This document shows positions 41,421 through 49,828 of a stretch of DNA of 64,000 bases, in pieces; within the stretch, counting starts at the first letter, position 1, and every line of letters starts with the position of its first letter. The stretch is taken from positions 3,782,001-3,846,000 of the forward strand of contig NZ_CP053382.1 of the NCBI RefSeq assembly GCF_014931605.1, written 5' to 3'. The DNA comes from Halomonas sp. MCCC 1A13316 (GTDB lineage: Bacteria > Pseudomonadota > Gammaproteobacteria > Pseudomonadales > Halomonadaceae). The notes below the pieces were generated by a model, which worked only from the letters and a program-made list of their open reading frames with translations, ran no database searches and was not told the DNA's origin. The position numbers were made by a program, and so were the translations under genes.

Positions 41421-42086
41421 TTACCAGGGCAGTGCCTCACCATTGCTATGCCAAAAGCCGCCACTGGTTTCCAGCGTCAACGCTGCGATGCGAGCGGCGA
41501 TGCCGGCAGCCGCCTCTTCGGTAGGGATCAGGCCACCGAAGTTGACCATGCGGGTCTGCACGTAGCCCGGATGCAGCTGGGCTACGGCGATCCCCTTGGG
41601 CTTGAGATCGATGGCCAGCGACTTGCCGAAGGCGTTCAGCGCTGCCTTCGATGCCCGGTAGCCGTAGCGCCCGCCGGAGTCGTTGTCGGCGATGGACCCC
41701 ATGCGGCTGGTGACGTTGGCCACCTTGCTGCCAGCGCCCAGGTTGTCGAGCAGCGCCTCGGTCACCCGCAGCGGGCCGTAGGCGTTGACTTCCATCTGCT
41801 CGCGAATGGTGTCGAAGTCGAGCGAGCCCAGCGATTCGTCGTGCATCAGGCCGGCATTGTTGATCAATAGGTCCAGGCGCTGCCCACGAACGGCCTCGGA
41901 CAGTCTCGCAACGTCCTCGTCCCAAGCCACGTCGATGCCCTCGATCAGCTGATCGGCGACCTCGGCGAGTTCCGCCGAAGCGGTACGACACACGCCGATC
42001 ACCTGCCAGCCCTCTCCCTTGTAGTGGCGGGCCAATGCCAGACCGATGCCACGATTGGCTCCGGTGACCAATACCCTGGATGCCAT
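41421..42086 (-). CDS. Short-chain dehydrogenase/reductase (CsgA/C-factor-like)
   Basis: NAD(P)-dependent oxidoreductase of unknown substrate. The 221-residue product has the nucleotide motif TGANRGIGLALA, NNAG (near 93), and the catalytic Ser-Tyr-Lys as TSRM followed by YGYRASK. It resembles the short C-factor-type SDRs. It is convergent with the PAP2 gene (2-bp gap). Stop 41421-41423; start ATG 42086 behind AAAGGAGT. The 178 bp up to the PPC gene show no second gene. Confidence 0.85.
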   Translation of the reverse strand: MASRVLVTGANRGIGLALARHYKGEGWQVIGVCRTASAELAEVADQLIEGIDVAWDEDVARLSEAVRGQRLDLLINNAGLMHDESLGSLDFDTIREQMEVNAYGPLRVTEALLDNLGAGSKVANVTSRMGSIADNDSGGRYGYRASKAALNAFGKSLAIDLKPKGIAVAQLHPGYVQTRMVNFGGLIPTEEAAAGIAARIAALTLETSGGFWHSNGEALPW

Positions 42087-42264
42087 GACTACTCCTTTAT
42101 CTCAAATGACGGATGCCCTTCAGTTTGGTGGCCGACTCGGGAAGTGCAAGTGCCGATTCGGCACATTTCCATCAACGTAACGAGCGGCATATAATGGTTA
42201 CGCAATGTAATTGCCCGCTTTGGTTTACCCTCACCGATGCCTGCCATCGAACAAGGATGCTTTC

Positions 42265-43701
42265 ATGGCCAATCACGCCTCAACTGTTACCTTCGCCGCC
42301 CTGGGTGGCGCTGCTGTCGGCCTGATCGTCGGCTGGCAACTGCCCGACACCACCACGACCGCCGCACCGATCATCGAAGCGGCTGAAGCCGAAACGGAAA
42401 CCGACAGCGCCTCGTTGCCTTCGCTGCAACTGGACGAGCGCGTGCGCGGCGAGATCACCTCGGCCAGCGAGCTCAACGGCAAGGATGGTAGCCGCTTCGA
42501 ACGTTTCACCCTGGCACTCGAGGAAGAGGCGCTCGTCGAGATCGAACTCGACGGGCCCCTGCAGGGCACCCTTTCACTTTATGATGCCGATGAGCAGTTG
42601 CTCGCTTCGAGTGCCAATCCGGCCTATTACGACACCCCGGCAGCCGCCTCGCTGCGCCGTCGTATCGACGAGAGCGGCGACTACATGGTGGTGGTCAGTG
42701 GCCAGGACATGCATAGCTATGGCCCCTTCACGGTGACCAGCCGTCTGATGGAGCTCACCACCAGCGATACGCTCGAGATGCCCTCGCGTGCCGATGGCTG
42801 GTTGCAAGACGATGGCGACACCTACAGCGTGACGATCGAGGAAAGCGGCCTGTACCGGTTCGAGATGAGTTCCAGCGACGTGGATGCCTATCTGGTGCTG
42901 GAAGGCCCCAATGGCTACCGGCGCGAGGACGACGACAGCGCAGGCAACCTGAACGCTCGCATTGCCGACTTCCTCGAACCCGGGGAATATCAGCTCATTG
43001 CACGCTCTGCCTACGAACAGGAAGGCGGCCTCTACTCCCTGGAACTGGGCTCCCATGAGCTGGCCAGCGACGAGACGCTGCGCAACAGCGGTACGCTGGC
43101 AATGGACGAACCGCTGCACGGCTGGTTCAGCGGCGAGACGCTGACGTACGAGTTCACCCTGGATGAGCCTGCCGCCGTGACCATCGACATGGTCTCGTCC
43201 GATTTCGACGCCTATCTCGAACTTCATGGCGACAACGTCTTCGTCAGTGACGACGACGGTGGCGGCGAGCTCAACGCCCGGCTCTACTCCCCCCTCGAAG
43301 CCGGTAGCTACCGCGTGACTGCGCGTAGCCATGGCGGCAGCGGCAGCGGCAGCGGTCTATTCGAGCTGCGCGCCAGCGCAACCGCGATCGACGAGCTACC
43401 CAGCAACGGACAGTTGGAAGTCAATAGTCCAGTGAATGCCAGGCTGGAGCCGGGCGTTCGCGATTACTACGAGCTGGAAGTCGAGGAAGCCGGCCGCTAT
43501 CGCCTCGACCTACTTTCGGACGATTTCGACGCCTATCTCGAACTCGATGGCCAGGGCCAGTATCTGCGCGACGACGACGGCGCCGGTGGGCTGAATTCTC
43601 GTATCAGCGCCCATCTGGAACCAGGCAGCTATCGTGCCACCGCCCGCGCCTATGGCAATAGCGAAAGCGGAAGCTATACGCTGCAGCTGCACCGCGAGTG
43701 A
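42265..43701 (+). CDS. Envelope protein with four PPC-type beta repeats
   Basis: The 478-residue product has an N-terminal signal or anchor helix (about 8-25, FAALGGAAVGLIVGW), an acidic Thr-rich linker, then four tandem domains at about 52-160, 162-262, 268-370 and 374-478. The last three share D-x-DAYL-x-L-x-G, an acidic DDD turn, LN-x-R and LE-x-G-x-Y-x-x-x-AR, the pattern of bacterial pre-peptidase C-terminal domains. No protease or other catalytic domain is present. The protein is very acidic, as expected for a halophile's exported protein. ATG 42265 follows AAGGA. Function unknown; surface adhesion or a protein-binding role is possible. Confidence 0.8.
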   Translation: MANHASTVTFAALGGAAVGLIVGWQLPDTTTTAAPIIEAAEAETETDSASLPSLQLDERVRGEITSASELNGKDGSRFERFTLALEEEALVEIELDGPLQGTLSLYDADEQLLASSANPAYYDTPAAASLRRRIDESGDYMVVVSGQDMHSYGPFTVTSRLMELTTSDTLEMPSRADGWLQDDGDTYSVTIEESGLYRFEMSSSDVDAYLVLEGPNGYRREDDDSAGNLNARIADFLEPGEYQLIARSAYEQEGGLYSLELGSHELASDETLRNSGTLAMDEPLHGWFSGETLTYEFTLDEPAAVTIDMVSSDFDAYLELHGDNVFVSDDDGGGELNARLYSPLEAGSYRVTARSHGGSGSGSGLFELRASATAIDELPSNGQLEVNSPVNARLEPGVRDYYELEVEEAGRYRLDLLSDDFDAYLELDGQGQYLRDDDGAGGLNSRISAHLEPGSYRATARAYGNSESGSYTLQLHRE

Positions 43702-43725
43702 GCTGAACCCGGCTAAGGCCGCAAT

Positions 43726-43750
43726 GAGGGGCAGCGCACAGCCGCCCCTC
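43726..43750 (+). terminator. Weak hairpin after the PPC gene
   Basis: GAGGGGC (43726-43732) pairs with GCCCCTC (43744-43750) around an 11-base loop, 25 bp after the stop. There is no U-run. The 244 bp to gdhA otherwise hold no gene I can support. Confidence 0.35.
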
Positions 43751-43945
43751 CCTTGGGTCAACACCCGACCCCATCACGCTTCGCACTTCTCCCCTTCCCA
43801 TCGCTCAGTTGACCGCTGAGCAACGCCACCTCCCTCTTCAAACGGCACGCTTGGCGCCTCCGCACCCTCCTGCCCGGTCGCCCGCGGCCATGGGCTGCTA
43901 CGCTGAACTTGGCAACGAATGAACATGCGTATCAGGAGGAAACCG

Positions 43946-45244
43946 ATGTCTCGGCAAAAGGAACATGCCAACCTGTTCGAGGACGCGCTCTCGCGCTTGG
44001 AGGAAGTATTCGCCGCCATCAACGTTCACGGTGATGCCAGGGAGCGCCTGATGCAGCCCAACCTGGTGATGCGGGTTAGCGTGCCCGTGCGTATGGATGA
44101 CGGCAGTCTCAAGGTCTTCCCCGGCTGGCGCGTGCAGTACAACAATACCTTGGGGCCGGCCAAGGGAGGCATCCGCTTTCACCCCGACGTCAACCAGGAT
44201 GAAGTGACCACGCTGAGCTTCTGGATGTCGGTAAAATGTGCCGTGGTCGACCTGCCCTACGGTGGCGGAAAGGGCGGTGTCAGAGTCGATCCCAAGACGT
44301 TGTCCAAGCTGGAGCTGGAACGGCTCGCGCGCAGCTACGTACGTGCCATTGTCGACATCATGGGGCCCGACCGAGACATCCCCGCTCCCGACGTGAATAC
44401 CAACTCCATGGTGATGGGCTGGATGGCCGACGAATTCGATCATCTCGCTCGCGGCAAGGTGCCTGCCGCCATCACCGGCAAGCCACCCGAGCTGGGCGGC
44501 TCGCTGGGCCGCGTTGCCGCCACCGGCCGTGGCGCTCTGCACGTACTCGACCTGTGGGCCGCCCGTGAGCAGCGCCGGCCCGAGGAGACCACCCTGGCCA
44601 TCCAGGGCTTCGGCAACGCCGCCTACCATTTCGCCCGCCTGGCCCATGAGCGGGGTTATCGCATCATCGCGGTCTCCGACTCGAAGGGCGCCATCTACAG
44701 CCGCCAGGGCCTGGACCCCGACTCCATCATGGAGCAGAAGACCCAGAACCAGCGCCTGCACGACATGGTCTACTGCGACGACTCGGTGTGCATCGCCGAA
44801 GATGCGGAACCGATCGAGCGTGACGAACTGTTGACCCTGGAGGCGGACGTGCTGGTGCTGGCGGCGCTGGAGAACCAGGTTCACGAGGACAACGTCGACC
44901 AGGTCAAGGCCGGCGCGCTGCTCGAGATCGCCAACGGCCCGGTTACCAGCCGTGCCGATGCACGACTCGAAGAGCGCGGCGTGCCGGTGCTGCCCGACGT
45001 GCTGGCCAATACCGGCGGCGTGATCGTCAGCTACTACGAATGGGTACAGAACCGCAGCGGAGAGCGCTGGACCGAGGAAGAGGTCAACTCGCGCCTGGCC
45101 AAGCGGCTGGAACGGCAGAGCCGGCTCGTCTTCGAGCGCGCCGAGCGAGAGGATATCTCCTATCGCAAGGCCGCCTATCGCCAGGGCATCGAGCATATCT
45201 CAAGGGCCATTCAGCTACGTGGCAACTGCCAGGATAGTGAGTGA
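43946..45244 (+). CDS. gdhA: Glutamate dehydrogenase (Glu/Leu/Phe/Val family)
   Basis: Interconverts glutamate and 2-oxoglutarate plus ammonia. The 432-residue product has the substrate motif GPAKGGIRFHPDV, the catalytic lysine loop DLPYGGGKGGVRVDP, the catalytic Asp in PAPDVNTNSM and the Rossmann motif IQGFGNAAYHFARL. Length and motifs fit the hexameric catabolic-type enzymes of Firmicutes and halophiles rather than E. coli GdhA. ATG 43946 follows AGGAGG. In halophiles glutamate is a compatible solute and ectoine precursor, so the enzyme may serve osmoadaptation (inference). Confidence 0.92.
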   Translation: MSRQKEHANLFEDALSRLEEVFAAINVHGDARERLMQPNLVMRVSVPVRMDDGSLKVFPGWRVQYNNTLGPAKGGIRFHPDVNQDEVTTLSFWMSVKCAVVDLPYGGGKGGVRVDPKTLSKLELERLARSYVRAIVDIMGPDRDIPAPDVNTNSMVMGWMADEFDHLARGKVPAAITGKPPELGGSLGRVAATGRGALHVLDLWAAREQRRPEETTLAIQGFGNAAYHFARLAHERGYRIIAVSDSKGAIYSRQGLDPDSIMEQKTQNQRLHDMVYCDDSVCIAEDAEPIERDELLTLEADVLVLAALENQVHEDNVDQVKAGALLEIANGPVTSRADARLEERGVPVLPDVLANTGGVIVSYYEWVQNRSGERWTEEEVNSRLAKRLERQSRLVFERAEREDISYRKAAYRQGIEHISRAIQLRGNCQDSE

Positions 45245-45327
45245 GCGCGCTCCCGGCGCCCGGTAAGGTGACAAGACCCACGGTGGGGGTGACAATAACG
45301 CCCCCTCGCAAGCAGATTCGGGTCGCA

Positions 45328-46095
45328 ATGACGGAACCCCTGACTATTCTTTATCGGGACGAGCAACTGGTCGCGGTACACAAGCCAGCGGGATTGCTGG
45401 TGCACCGCTCCAAGCTGGCAGGCGGGGTGAGCGAGTTCTTGCTGCAACGCCTGCGCAACCAGTTGGGCCAACGCGTCTACCCGGTCCATCGGCTCGATCG
45501 CCCTACCTCGGGCGTGATGATCTTTGCCCTGGATCCGGCCAGCGCGGCCCGTCTGGGGGAAACCTTCACCCAGCGCCGGGTCACCAAGCGCTACCTCGCC
45601 GTGGTGCGCGGTACCGGTCCAGAGCACGAATGGCTGGACTATGCCCTGCGCGAGGAGGATGGCAGCCGTCCCAAGGCGGAGATGCCGCCGCTGGAGGCGC
45701 TGACCGAGATCAGGCGACTGGATGGCGTGGAGCTGCCGGTTCAAGTGGATCGCTATCCTGCCAGCCGCTACTCGCTGATGGATGTGCGTCCGCTGACCGG
45801 TCGCCGCCATCAGATTCGCCGACACCTGTCGCGGCGGGGCTATCCGATCATCGGCGATGCCAAGCATGGCAAGGGTAACCACAATCGTTTTTTCGCCGAA
45901 CGCCTGGGCTGCCCGCGGCTGTTGCTGGCGGCGGTTGGCTTGAGCTTCGATCACCCTGTGGGCGAGCATGGGCTGGCATTGAGCTGTGCGCTGGATGCCA
46001 CCATGACGGCTCTGTTCCAGCACTTTGGCTGGGCCGGTCATCTGCCTGTCGATAGCGCCTGCCGCCTCGACATTGCACCGTCCACCACAACCTGA
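45328..46095 (+). CDS. truC: tRNA pseudouridine-65 synthase TruC
   Basis: RluA-type enzyme that makes pseudouridine at U65 of tRNAs. The 255-residue product (E. coli 260) has the start LTILYRDEQLVAVHKPAGLLVHRS and the catalytic aspartate in HRLDRPTSGV, followed by KRYLAVVRG and RRHQIRRHLSRRGYPIIGD. ATG 45328 gives the family start; an upstream frame to 45241 overlaps gdhA and is not conserved. Closest match among RluA paralogues is TruC because of LLVHRS and GDAKHGKGNHNR. Confidence 0.92.
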   Translation: MTEPLTILYRDEQLVAVHKPAGLLVHRSKLAGGVSEFLLQRLRNQLGQRVYPVHRLDRPTSGVMIFALDPASAARLGETFTQRRVTKRYLAVVRGTGPEHEWLDYALREEDGSRPKAEMPPLEALTEIRRLDGVELPVQVDRYPASRYSLMDVRPLTGRRHQIRRHLSRRGYPIIGDAKHGKGNHNRFFAERLGCPRLLLAAVGLSFDHPVGEHGLALSCALDATMTALFQHFGWAGHLPVDSACRLDIAPSTTT

Positions 46096-46127
46096 CACCG
46101 CCTGAGCCGGAGATTCGATACGCCACC

Positions 46128-46970
46128 ATGACCGCCTCGCTACGCCCACACGATGCCGCCCCGCCAGCTCAGGATGATTATGACTTCCGCTTCGGTGGCA
46201 TCAGGCGCCTCTACGGCGCCCGTGCTCTCGAACGCTTTCGCAGTGCCCATGTGGTGGTGGTCGGGGTAGGCGGCGTCGGCAGTTGGGCAGTGGAAGCGCT
46301 GGCACGCTCGGGTATCGGCCGCCTTACGCTGATCGACCTCGACGACGTCTGCGTCTCCAATGTCAATCGCCAGTTGCCCGCACTGGACGGCACCATCGGC
46401 CGCCCCAAGGTGGAAGTTCTGGCCGAGCGCTGCCGGGCGATACAGCCCGGCATCGAGGTCGTGGCCGATACCGCCTTCGTCACCCCGACCAACCTGGCCC
46501 AGCGCATCCCGGACGACGCCGACCATGTGATCGATGCCATCGACAGCGTGGTGGCCAAGGCCGCGCTGATCCACTGGTGCCGGCGGCGCAAGCTGCCCAT
46601 CGTCGTCGCCGGCGCCGCCGGCGGCCAGACAGACCCCACGCGTATCAAGGTGGCCGACCTTTCGCGCACCGAACATGATCCTCTGCTGGCCAAGGTTCGT
46701 GCACGTCTGCGCCGCGACCATGGCTTTTCACGCAACCCAAAGCGGCGCTTCTCCGTCGAATGCGTCTATTCTGACGAGCAACTGGTTTATCCGGGCCCGG
46801 GTGGCGAGGTCTGCCTGCAGAAGCCCGCAAGCGGCGAGTCGACCCGGCTAGACTGCGCCTCAGGAGTGGGTGCGGCCACCTTCGTCACCGGCGGCTTCGG
46901 CTTCGTTGCCGCCTCGCGGGTTCTTGCACGGCTGGCCAAGGCGGCCGCCAACAACGACATAGCCCCCTGA
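46128..46970 (+). CDS. tcdA: tRNA threonylcarbamoyladenosine dehydratase TcdA (CsdL)
   Basis: E1-like ATP-dependent enzyme that cyclises t6A37 to ct6A in tRNA. The 280-residue product has the ThiF-type nucleotide motif VVVGVGGVGSWAVEAL, RLTLIDLDDVCVSNVNRQ, DAIDSVVAKAALIHWC and the active-site-type cysteine in RFSVECVYSDE. It starts 33 bp after truC and ends 15 bp before the DUF1653 gene, so the tRNA enzymes may be one transcript. TsaC, which begins t6A synthesis, is encoded at 23.6-24.2 kb. Confidence 0.95.
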   Translation: MTASLRPHDAAPPAQDDYDFRFGGIRRLYGARALERFRSAHVVVVGVGGVGSWAVEALARSGIGRLTLIDLDDVCVSNVNRQLPALDGTIGRPKVEVLAERCRAIQPGIEVVADTAFVTPTNLAQRIPDDADHVIDAIDSVVAKAALIHWCRRRKLPIVVAGAAGGQTDPTRIKVADLSRTEHDPLLAKVRARLRRDHGFSRNPKRRFSVECVYSDEQLVYPGPGGEVCLQKPASGESTRLDCASGVGAATFVTGGFGFVAASRVLARLAKAAANNDIAP

Positions 46971-46984
46971 CTGGAGTCCACGCG

Positions 46985-47209
46985 ATGTCCCAGCCCCTCC
47001 CCGTCCCGGGGATCTACAGCCACTACAAGGGCAATCGCTACGAGGTTCTCGGTGTCGCCCACCACAGCGAGACCGAGGAGCTGCTAGTGGTCTATCGCGC
47101 GCTGTATGGCGACTACGGCCTGTGGGTGCGGCCCTTGGAGATGTTCACCGAGACCGTCGAGGTACGCGGCGAACCGGTACCGCGCTTCGATCTTGAAAAG
47201 GCTTTCTAG
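46985..47209 (+). CDS. DUF1653 family small protein
   Basis: The 74-residue product is a complete DUF1653 domain: GIYSHYKGNRYEVLGVAHHSETEE, VVYRALYGDYGLWVRPLEMF and a C-terminal FDLEKAF. The fold is a small beta barrel of unknown function, often found alone in proteobacteria. It starts with ATG 46985, 15 bp behind tcdA, and ends before a hairpin (47230-47249). Confidence 0.9.
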   Translation: MSQPLPVPGIYSHYKGNRYEVLGVAHHSETEELLVVYRALYGDYGLWVRPLEMFTETVEVRGEPVPRFDLEKAF

Positions 47210-47229
47210 CCAAGGGCTCACAAACGAAA

Positions 47230-47249
47230 CCGGCGCCCTGAGGCGCCGG
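47230..47249. terminator. Hairpin between convergent DUF1653 and bfr genes
   Basis: CCGGCGCC (47230-47237) pairs with GGCGCCGG (47242-47249), loop CTGA. On the minus strand it is followed by GTTTCGTTTG, a U-rich tail, so it fits termination of bfr best. Confidence 0.65.
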
Positions 47250-47272
47250 AGAGATCATAAGCGACCGCAACG

Positions 47273-47755
47273 TCACTCGTCGCCGGCTTCCTGCATCTGG
47301 CGCAGCATGTAATTCTCGATGCCGACCTTGTCGATCAGGCCGAGTTCGGTCTCGATATGATCGATGTGCTCCTCCTCGTCGGCGAGGATATGGCGGAACA
47401 GATCACGGGATACGTAGTCCTTGACCTGCTCGCAGTAGGCGATGGCCTCGATGTAGTCGTTACGCCCCTCGTGCTCGATCTTGAGATCGCTCTCGAGCAT
47501 CTCGCGCACGTTCTCGCCGATGTGCAGCTTGCCGAGGTCCTGCAAGTTGGGCACGCCCTCGAGGAACAGGATGCGCTCGATCAGCTTGTCGGCATGCTTC
47601 ATTTCGTCGATCGACTCATCGTACTCCCACTTGGCCAGTGCCTTGAGCCCCCAGTCCTTGTACATCTTGGCATGCAGGAAGTACTGGTTGATTGCCACCA
47701 GCTCATTGCCGAGGGACTTGTTGAGGTATTCGATGACCTTGGCATCGCCTTTCAT
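47273..47755 (-). CDS. bfr: Bacterioferritin
   Basis: 24-meric heme-containing iron-storage protein. The 160-residue product has the ferroxidase ligands E18, E51 and H54 and the heme-binding Met52 in [10 protein letters not shown], then [10 protein letters not shown] and [17 protein letters not shown], the second half of the diiron site. It is followed by a hairpin and preceded on the same strand by bfd, whose [2Fe-2S] protein releases the stored iron. A 184-bp gap between them carries the bfd terminator and probably the bfr promoter. Confidence 0.96.
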   Translation of the reverse strand: MKGDAKVIEYLNKSLGNELVAINQYFLHAKMYKDWGLKALAKWEYDESIDEMKHADKLIERILFLEGVPNLQDLGKLHIGENVREMLESDLKIEHEGRNDYIEAIAYCEQVKDYVSRDLFRHILADEEEHIDHIETELGLIDKVGIENYMLRQMQEAGDE

Positions 47756-47850
47756 TGCCTTTCTCCCTTCTCTTCGTCTCGGCCTTGGGCCTGTCTTGGC
47801 GTTGCGTCACGCTCAGCGAATCATAATAGGCAGTATCAGCACAAACGCGC

Positions 47851-47881
47851 AAAAAATCCAACCGAGACAGTCGGTTGGATT
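47851..47881 (-). terminator. Rho-independent terminator of bfd
   Basis: An 11-bp perfect stem (47871-47881 with 47855-47865 on the minus strand), 5-base loop, followed on that strand by a run of U from 47856 to 47851. It lies 60 bp after the bfd stop and makes bfr a separate transcript. Confidence 0.85.
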
Positions 47882-47939
47882 AATGGCAACAAGAATGAGA
47901 GAGATTGGCAACGACAGCCGCTGGCAGCGGCTGAAAACA

Positions 47940-48146
47940 CTACACGGCGTAGGCGAGATCGCTGGCCGAGGCCATCAATTCGGCCTTGACGGCTTCGCGG
48001 GTGATGGTCTTGCCGACACAGGCGCACTTGCCGCACTGAGTACCGCAGCCGGTTTCCTGCTGAACCTCACGCCAGCTACGGGCACCGCCTTCGACGCTCT
48101 CACGAATCTTGCGGTCCGATACGCCCTTGCAAAGACATACGTACAT
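47940..48146 (-). CDS. bfd: Bacterioferritin-associated ferredoxin
   Basis: [2Fe-2S] protein that reduces bacterioferritin heme to mobilise iron. The 68-residue product has all four ligands at E. coli Bfd positions: C4 and C6 in MYVCLC and C38 and C41 in TQCGKC. A further pair of cysteines (C34, C43) is present. ATG 48146 is used because MYVCLC is the conserved N-terminus; ATG 48152 is too close to GAGGTG. A possible Fur box lies upstream. Confidence 0.93.
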   Translation of the reverse strand: MYVCLCKGVSDRKIRESVEGGARSWREVQQETGCGTQCGKCACVGKTITREAVKAELMASASDLAYAV

Positions 48147-48180
48147 CGACATTCACCTCGCTGTGCTTACAAGAGGCAAT

Positions 48181-48199
48181 GTAAATGATTCGCATAGGC
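48181..48199 (-). promoter_or_regulatory. Possible Fur box upstream of bfd
   Basis: A 19-bp stretch beginning GTAAATGATTCGCAT matches 13 of 19 positions of the Pseudomonas-type Fur palindrome GCAAATGATAATCATTTGC, 35 bp ahead of bfd. bfd is usually Fur-repressed in other bacteria. The match was judged by eye. Confidence 0.35.
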
Positions 48200-48246
48200 T
48201 ATCGCAAGAGGAAAGCGACGTTTTTTTGATCCAGGTCAGCCTGGCA

Positions 48247-48726
48247 CTAGCGACGGCTCGCCTTGGGAATGACCACGATACGCGTGCCCGAAGCGATATC
48301 TGGCCAGCTGCGGCGTTCGCTGTCGAACAGCACCCAGAAATAACCGAGCCCGAAGGCGGCCAGTGAAAGCCAGGCAACCAAATAGCGCACCAGGCTCTGG
48401 TGCAGGGTGATCGAGTGGCCACTGCGAGTCTGTACGCGCAGGCGCCAGGCTTGCATGCCCAGGGTCATGCCGCCGCGCATCCAGGAAAAGGCGAAGAACA
48501 CGAACGCCCCTACCAGCAACGCCAATTGCAGGGTCAGGCGCTGTGGCGCGCCCTGTCCCACCAGCTCGGCATCCAGCCCCAGGACCAGGCGTACGAAGGC
48601 CACGTGCAGCACGGCGATCAAGATCCAGATCGCCAGGACCAGCAGGGCATCGTAGAGCATGGCGCCCAGACGCCGCCCCAGGCCGGCGGGCCACACATCG
48701 TCGAGCTGATCGAATCGTCGTTGCAT
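48247..48726 (-). CDS. RDD-family membrane protein
   Basis: Small membrane protein of the RDD family; some members are thought to be transporters (Na+/H+ exchange has been reported for one in a halophile). The 159-residue product has the family's Arg and Asp residues in PAGLGRRLGAMLYDALLV near the start, three membrane helices (about 24-48, 72-92, 118-136) and GMTLGMQAWRLRVQ, the conserved loop. ATG 48726 follows AAGGGA; the frame is open to 48750. It is 37 bp behind lptG on the same strand. Confidence 0.85.
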   Translation of the reverse strand: MQRRFDQLDDVWPAGLGRRLGAMLYDALLVLAIWILIAVLHVAFVRLVLGLDAELVGQGAPQRLTLQLALLVGAFVFFAFSWMRGGMTLGMQAWRLRVQTRSGHSITLHQSLVRYLVAWLSLAAFGLGYFWVLFDSERRSWPDIASGTRIVVIPKASRR

Positions 48727-48763
48727 TATCGTCCCTTGTTTCAGGTCCATGCCGAGCGCGCCG

Positions 48764-49828
48764 CTAGCCCGAGCGACGCAGCAGATAAAAGCCCAAGGCG
48801 GCGCAGAGCAGCGTAGGCGCCAGCACCGCCCACACCGGTGAGAAGCCGAATACGGTGGAGGCCGGCGCCAGCAGGTCCTGCAGGTACTTGAACGACAACC
48901 CGACGATCACGCCGTAGAACACCCGCGTGCCGGCGGCCACGGTGCGCAGCGGACCGAACACGAATGACGCCGCGACCAGCACCAGCGAGGCCATGGTCAG
49001 TGGCATCAACATCTTCTGCCAGAAATAGAGCAGCGGTTGGGTGGCCTGCTGCCCCTGGGACAACAAATAGCGCGAGTAGGCCCATAGCTCGCTCGGGGCT
49101 TGGCTGTCGATATCGCGGAGCAAACGGTTGAGCTGGTCGGGAGTCAGGGACGTATCCCATCTCAGTCGTTCGTGCGTCTCGGCCTCGGTACGGTCGTCGC
49201 CGAAGCGCGTGATCTTCACTTCTTCGAGCATCCAGCGATCGCCTTCCCAGGACGCACGCGACGCTTGCACGGCTTCGCGCAGCCTCCTGTCGTCGAAGAC
49301 GTAGCGGGTCAGGTCGAGAACCGTGTCATCGGCACGGATGGCACCGAACCGGTAGATGCTATCCCCCTCGCGCTGCCAACCGCCACTCTGCGTCAGCAAT
49401 GCACCCTCTCCTTGCATCTGCTCCAGGCGCCAGGCGCTAGCGTACTGTTCGGTGCGCGGGCTGACGAATTCGGCAATCAAGAGCAGGATGGCCACCACCA
49501 GAATGATCGGCTTCATCACGCCCCACAGGATGCGGGCCAATGAGCGCCCGGCCGCTCGCATCACCGTCAGCTCGTTGCTCGAGGCCATGCTGCCCAGGCC
49601 GATCAGCGCCCCGATAAGCACGCCTACCGGCGCATACTGGTAGAAGCGCCAGGGCAGGCGCATCAGCAGGAAGAGCAGCACCTGGAGAGCCCCATAGTTG
49701 CCTTCGACGTCGCCCAGGTCGTTGATGTAAGTGATCACCAGGTCGAGGCCAAGCAGGACGACCTGAACGACGAGGATCGCCCCCAGCACGTTGCGCGCAA
49801 TATAGCGGTCGAGACGGTCCGTCAGCAT
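48764..49828 (-). CDS. lptG: LPS export permease LptG
   Basis: Inner-membrane subunit of the LptB2FG ABC exporter that extracts LPS. The 354-residue product has six membrane helices (three at about 15-125, three at about 270-350) around a periplasmic beta-jellyroll. The YjgP/YjgQ pattern includes LPWRFYQYAPVGVLIGALIGLGSMASSNELTVMRAAG. ATG 49828 overlaps the lptF stop (TGATG), so the two subunits are made in coupled amounts. Confidence 0.95.
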   Translation of the reverse strand: MLTDRLDRYIARNVLGAILVVQVVLLGLDLVITYINDLGDVEGNYGALQVLLFLLMRLPWRFYQYAPVGVLIGALIGLGSMASSNELTVMRAAGRSLARILWGVMKPIILVVAILLLIAEFVSPRTEQYASAWRLEQMQGEGALLTQSGGWQREGDSIYRFGAIRADDTVLDLTRYVFDDRRLREAVQASRASWEGDRWMLEEVKITRFGDDRTEAETHERLRWDTSLTPDQLNRLLRDIDSQAPSELWAYSRYLLSQGQQATQPLLYFWQKMLMPLTMASLVLVAASFVFGPLRTVAAGTRVFYGVIVGLSFKYLQDLLAPASTVFGFSPVWAVLAPTLLCAALGFYLLRRSG

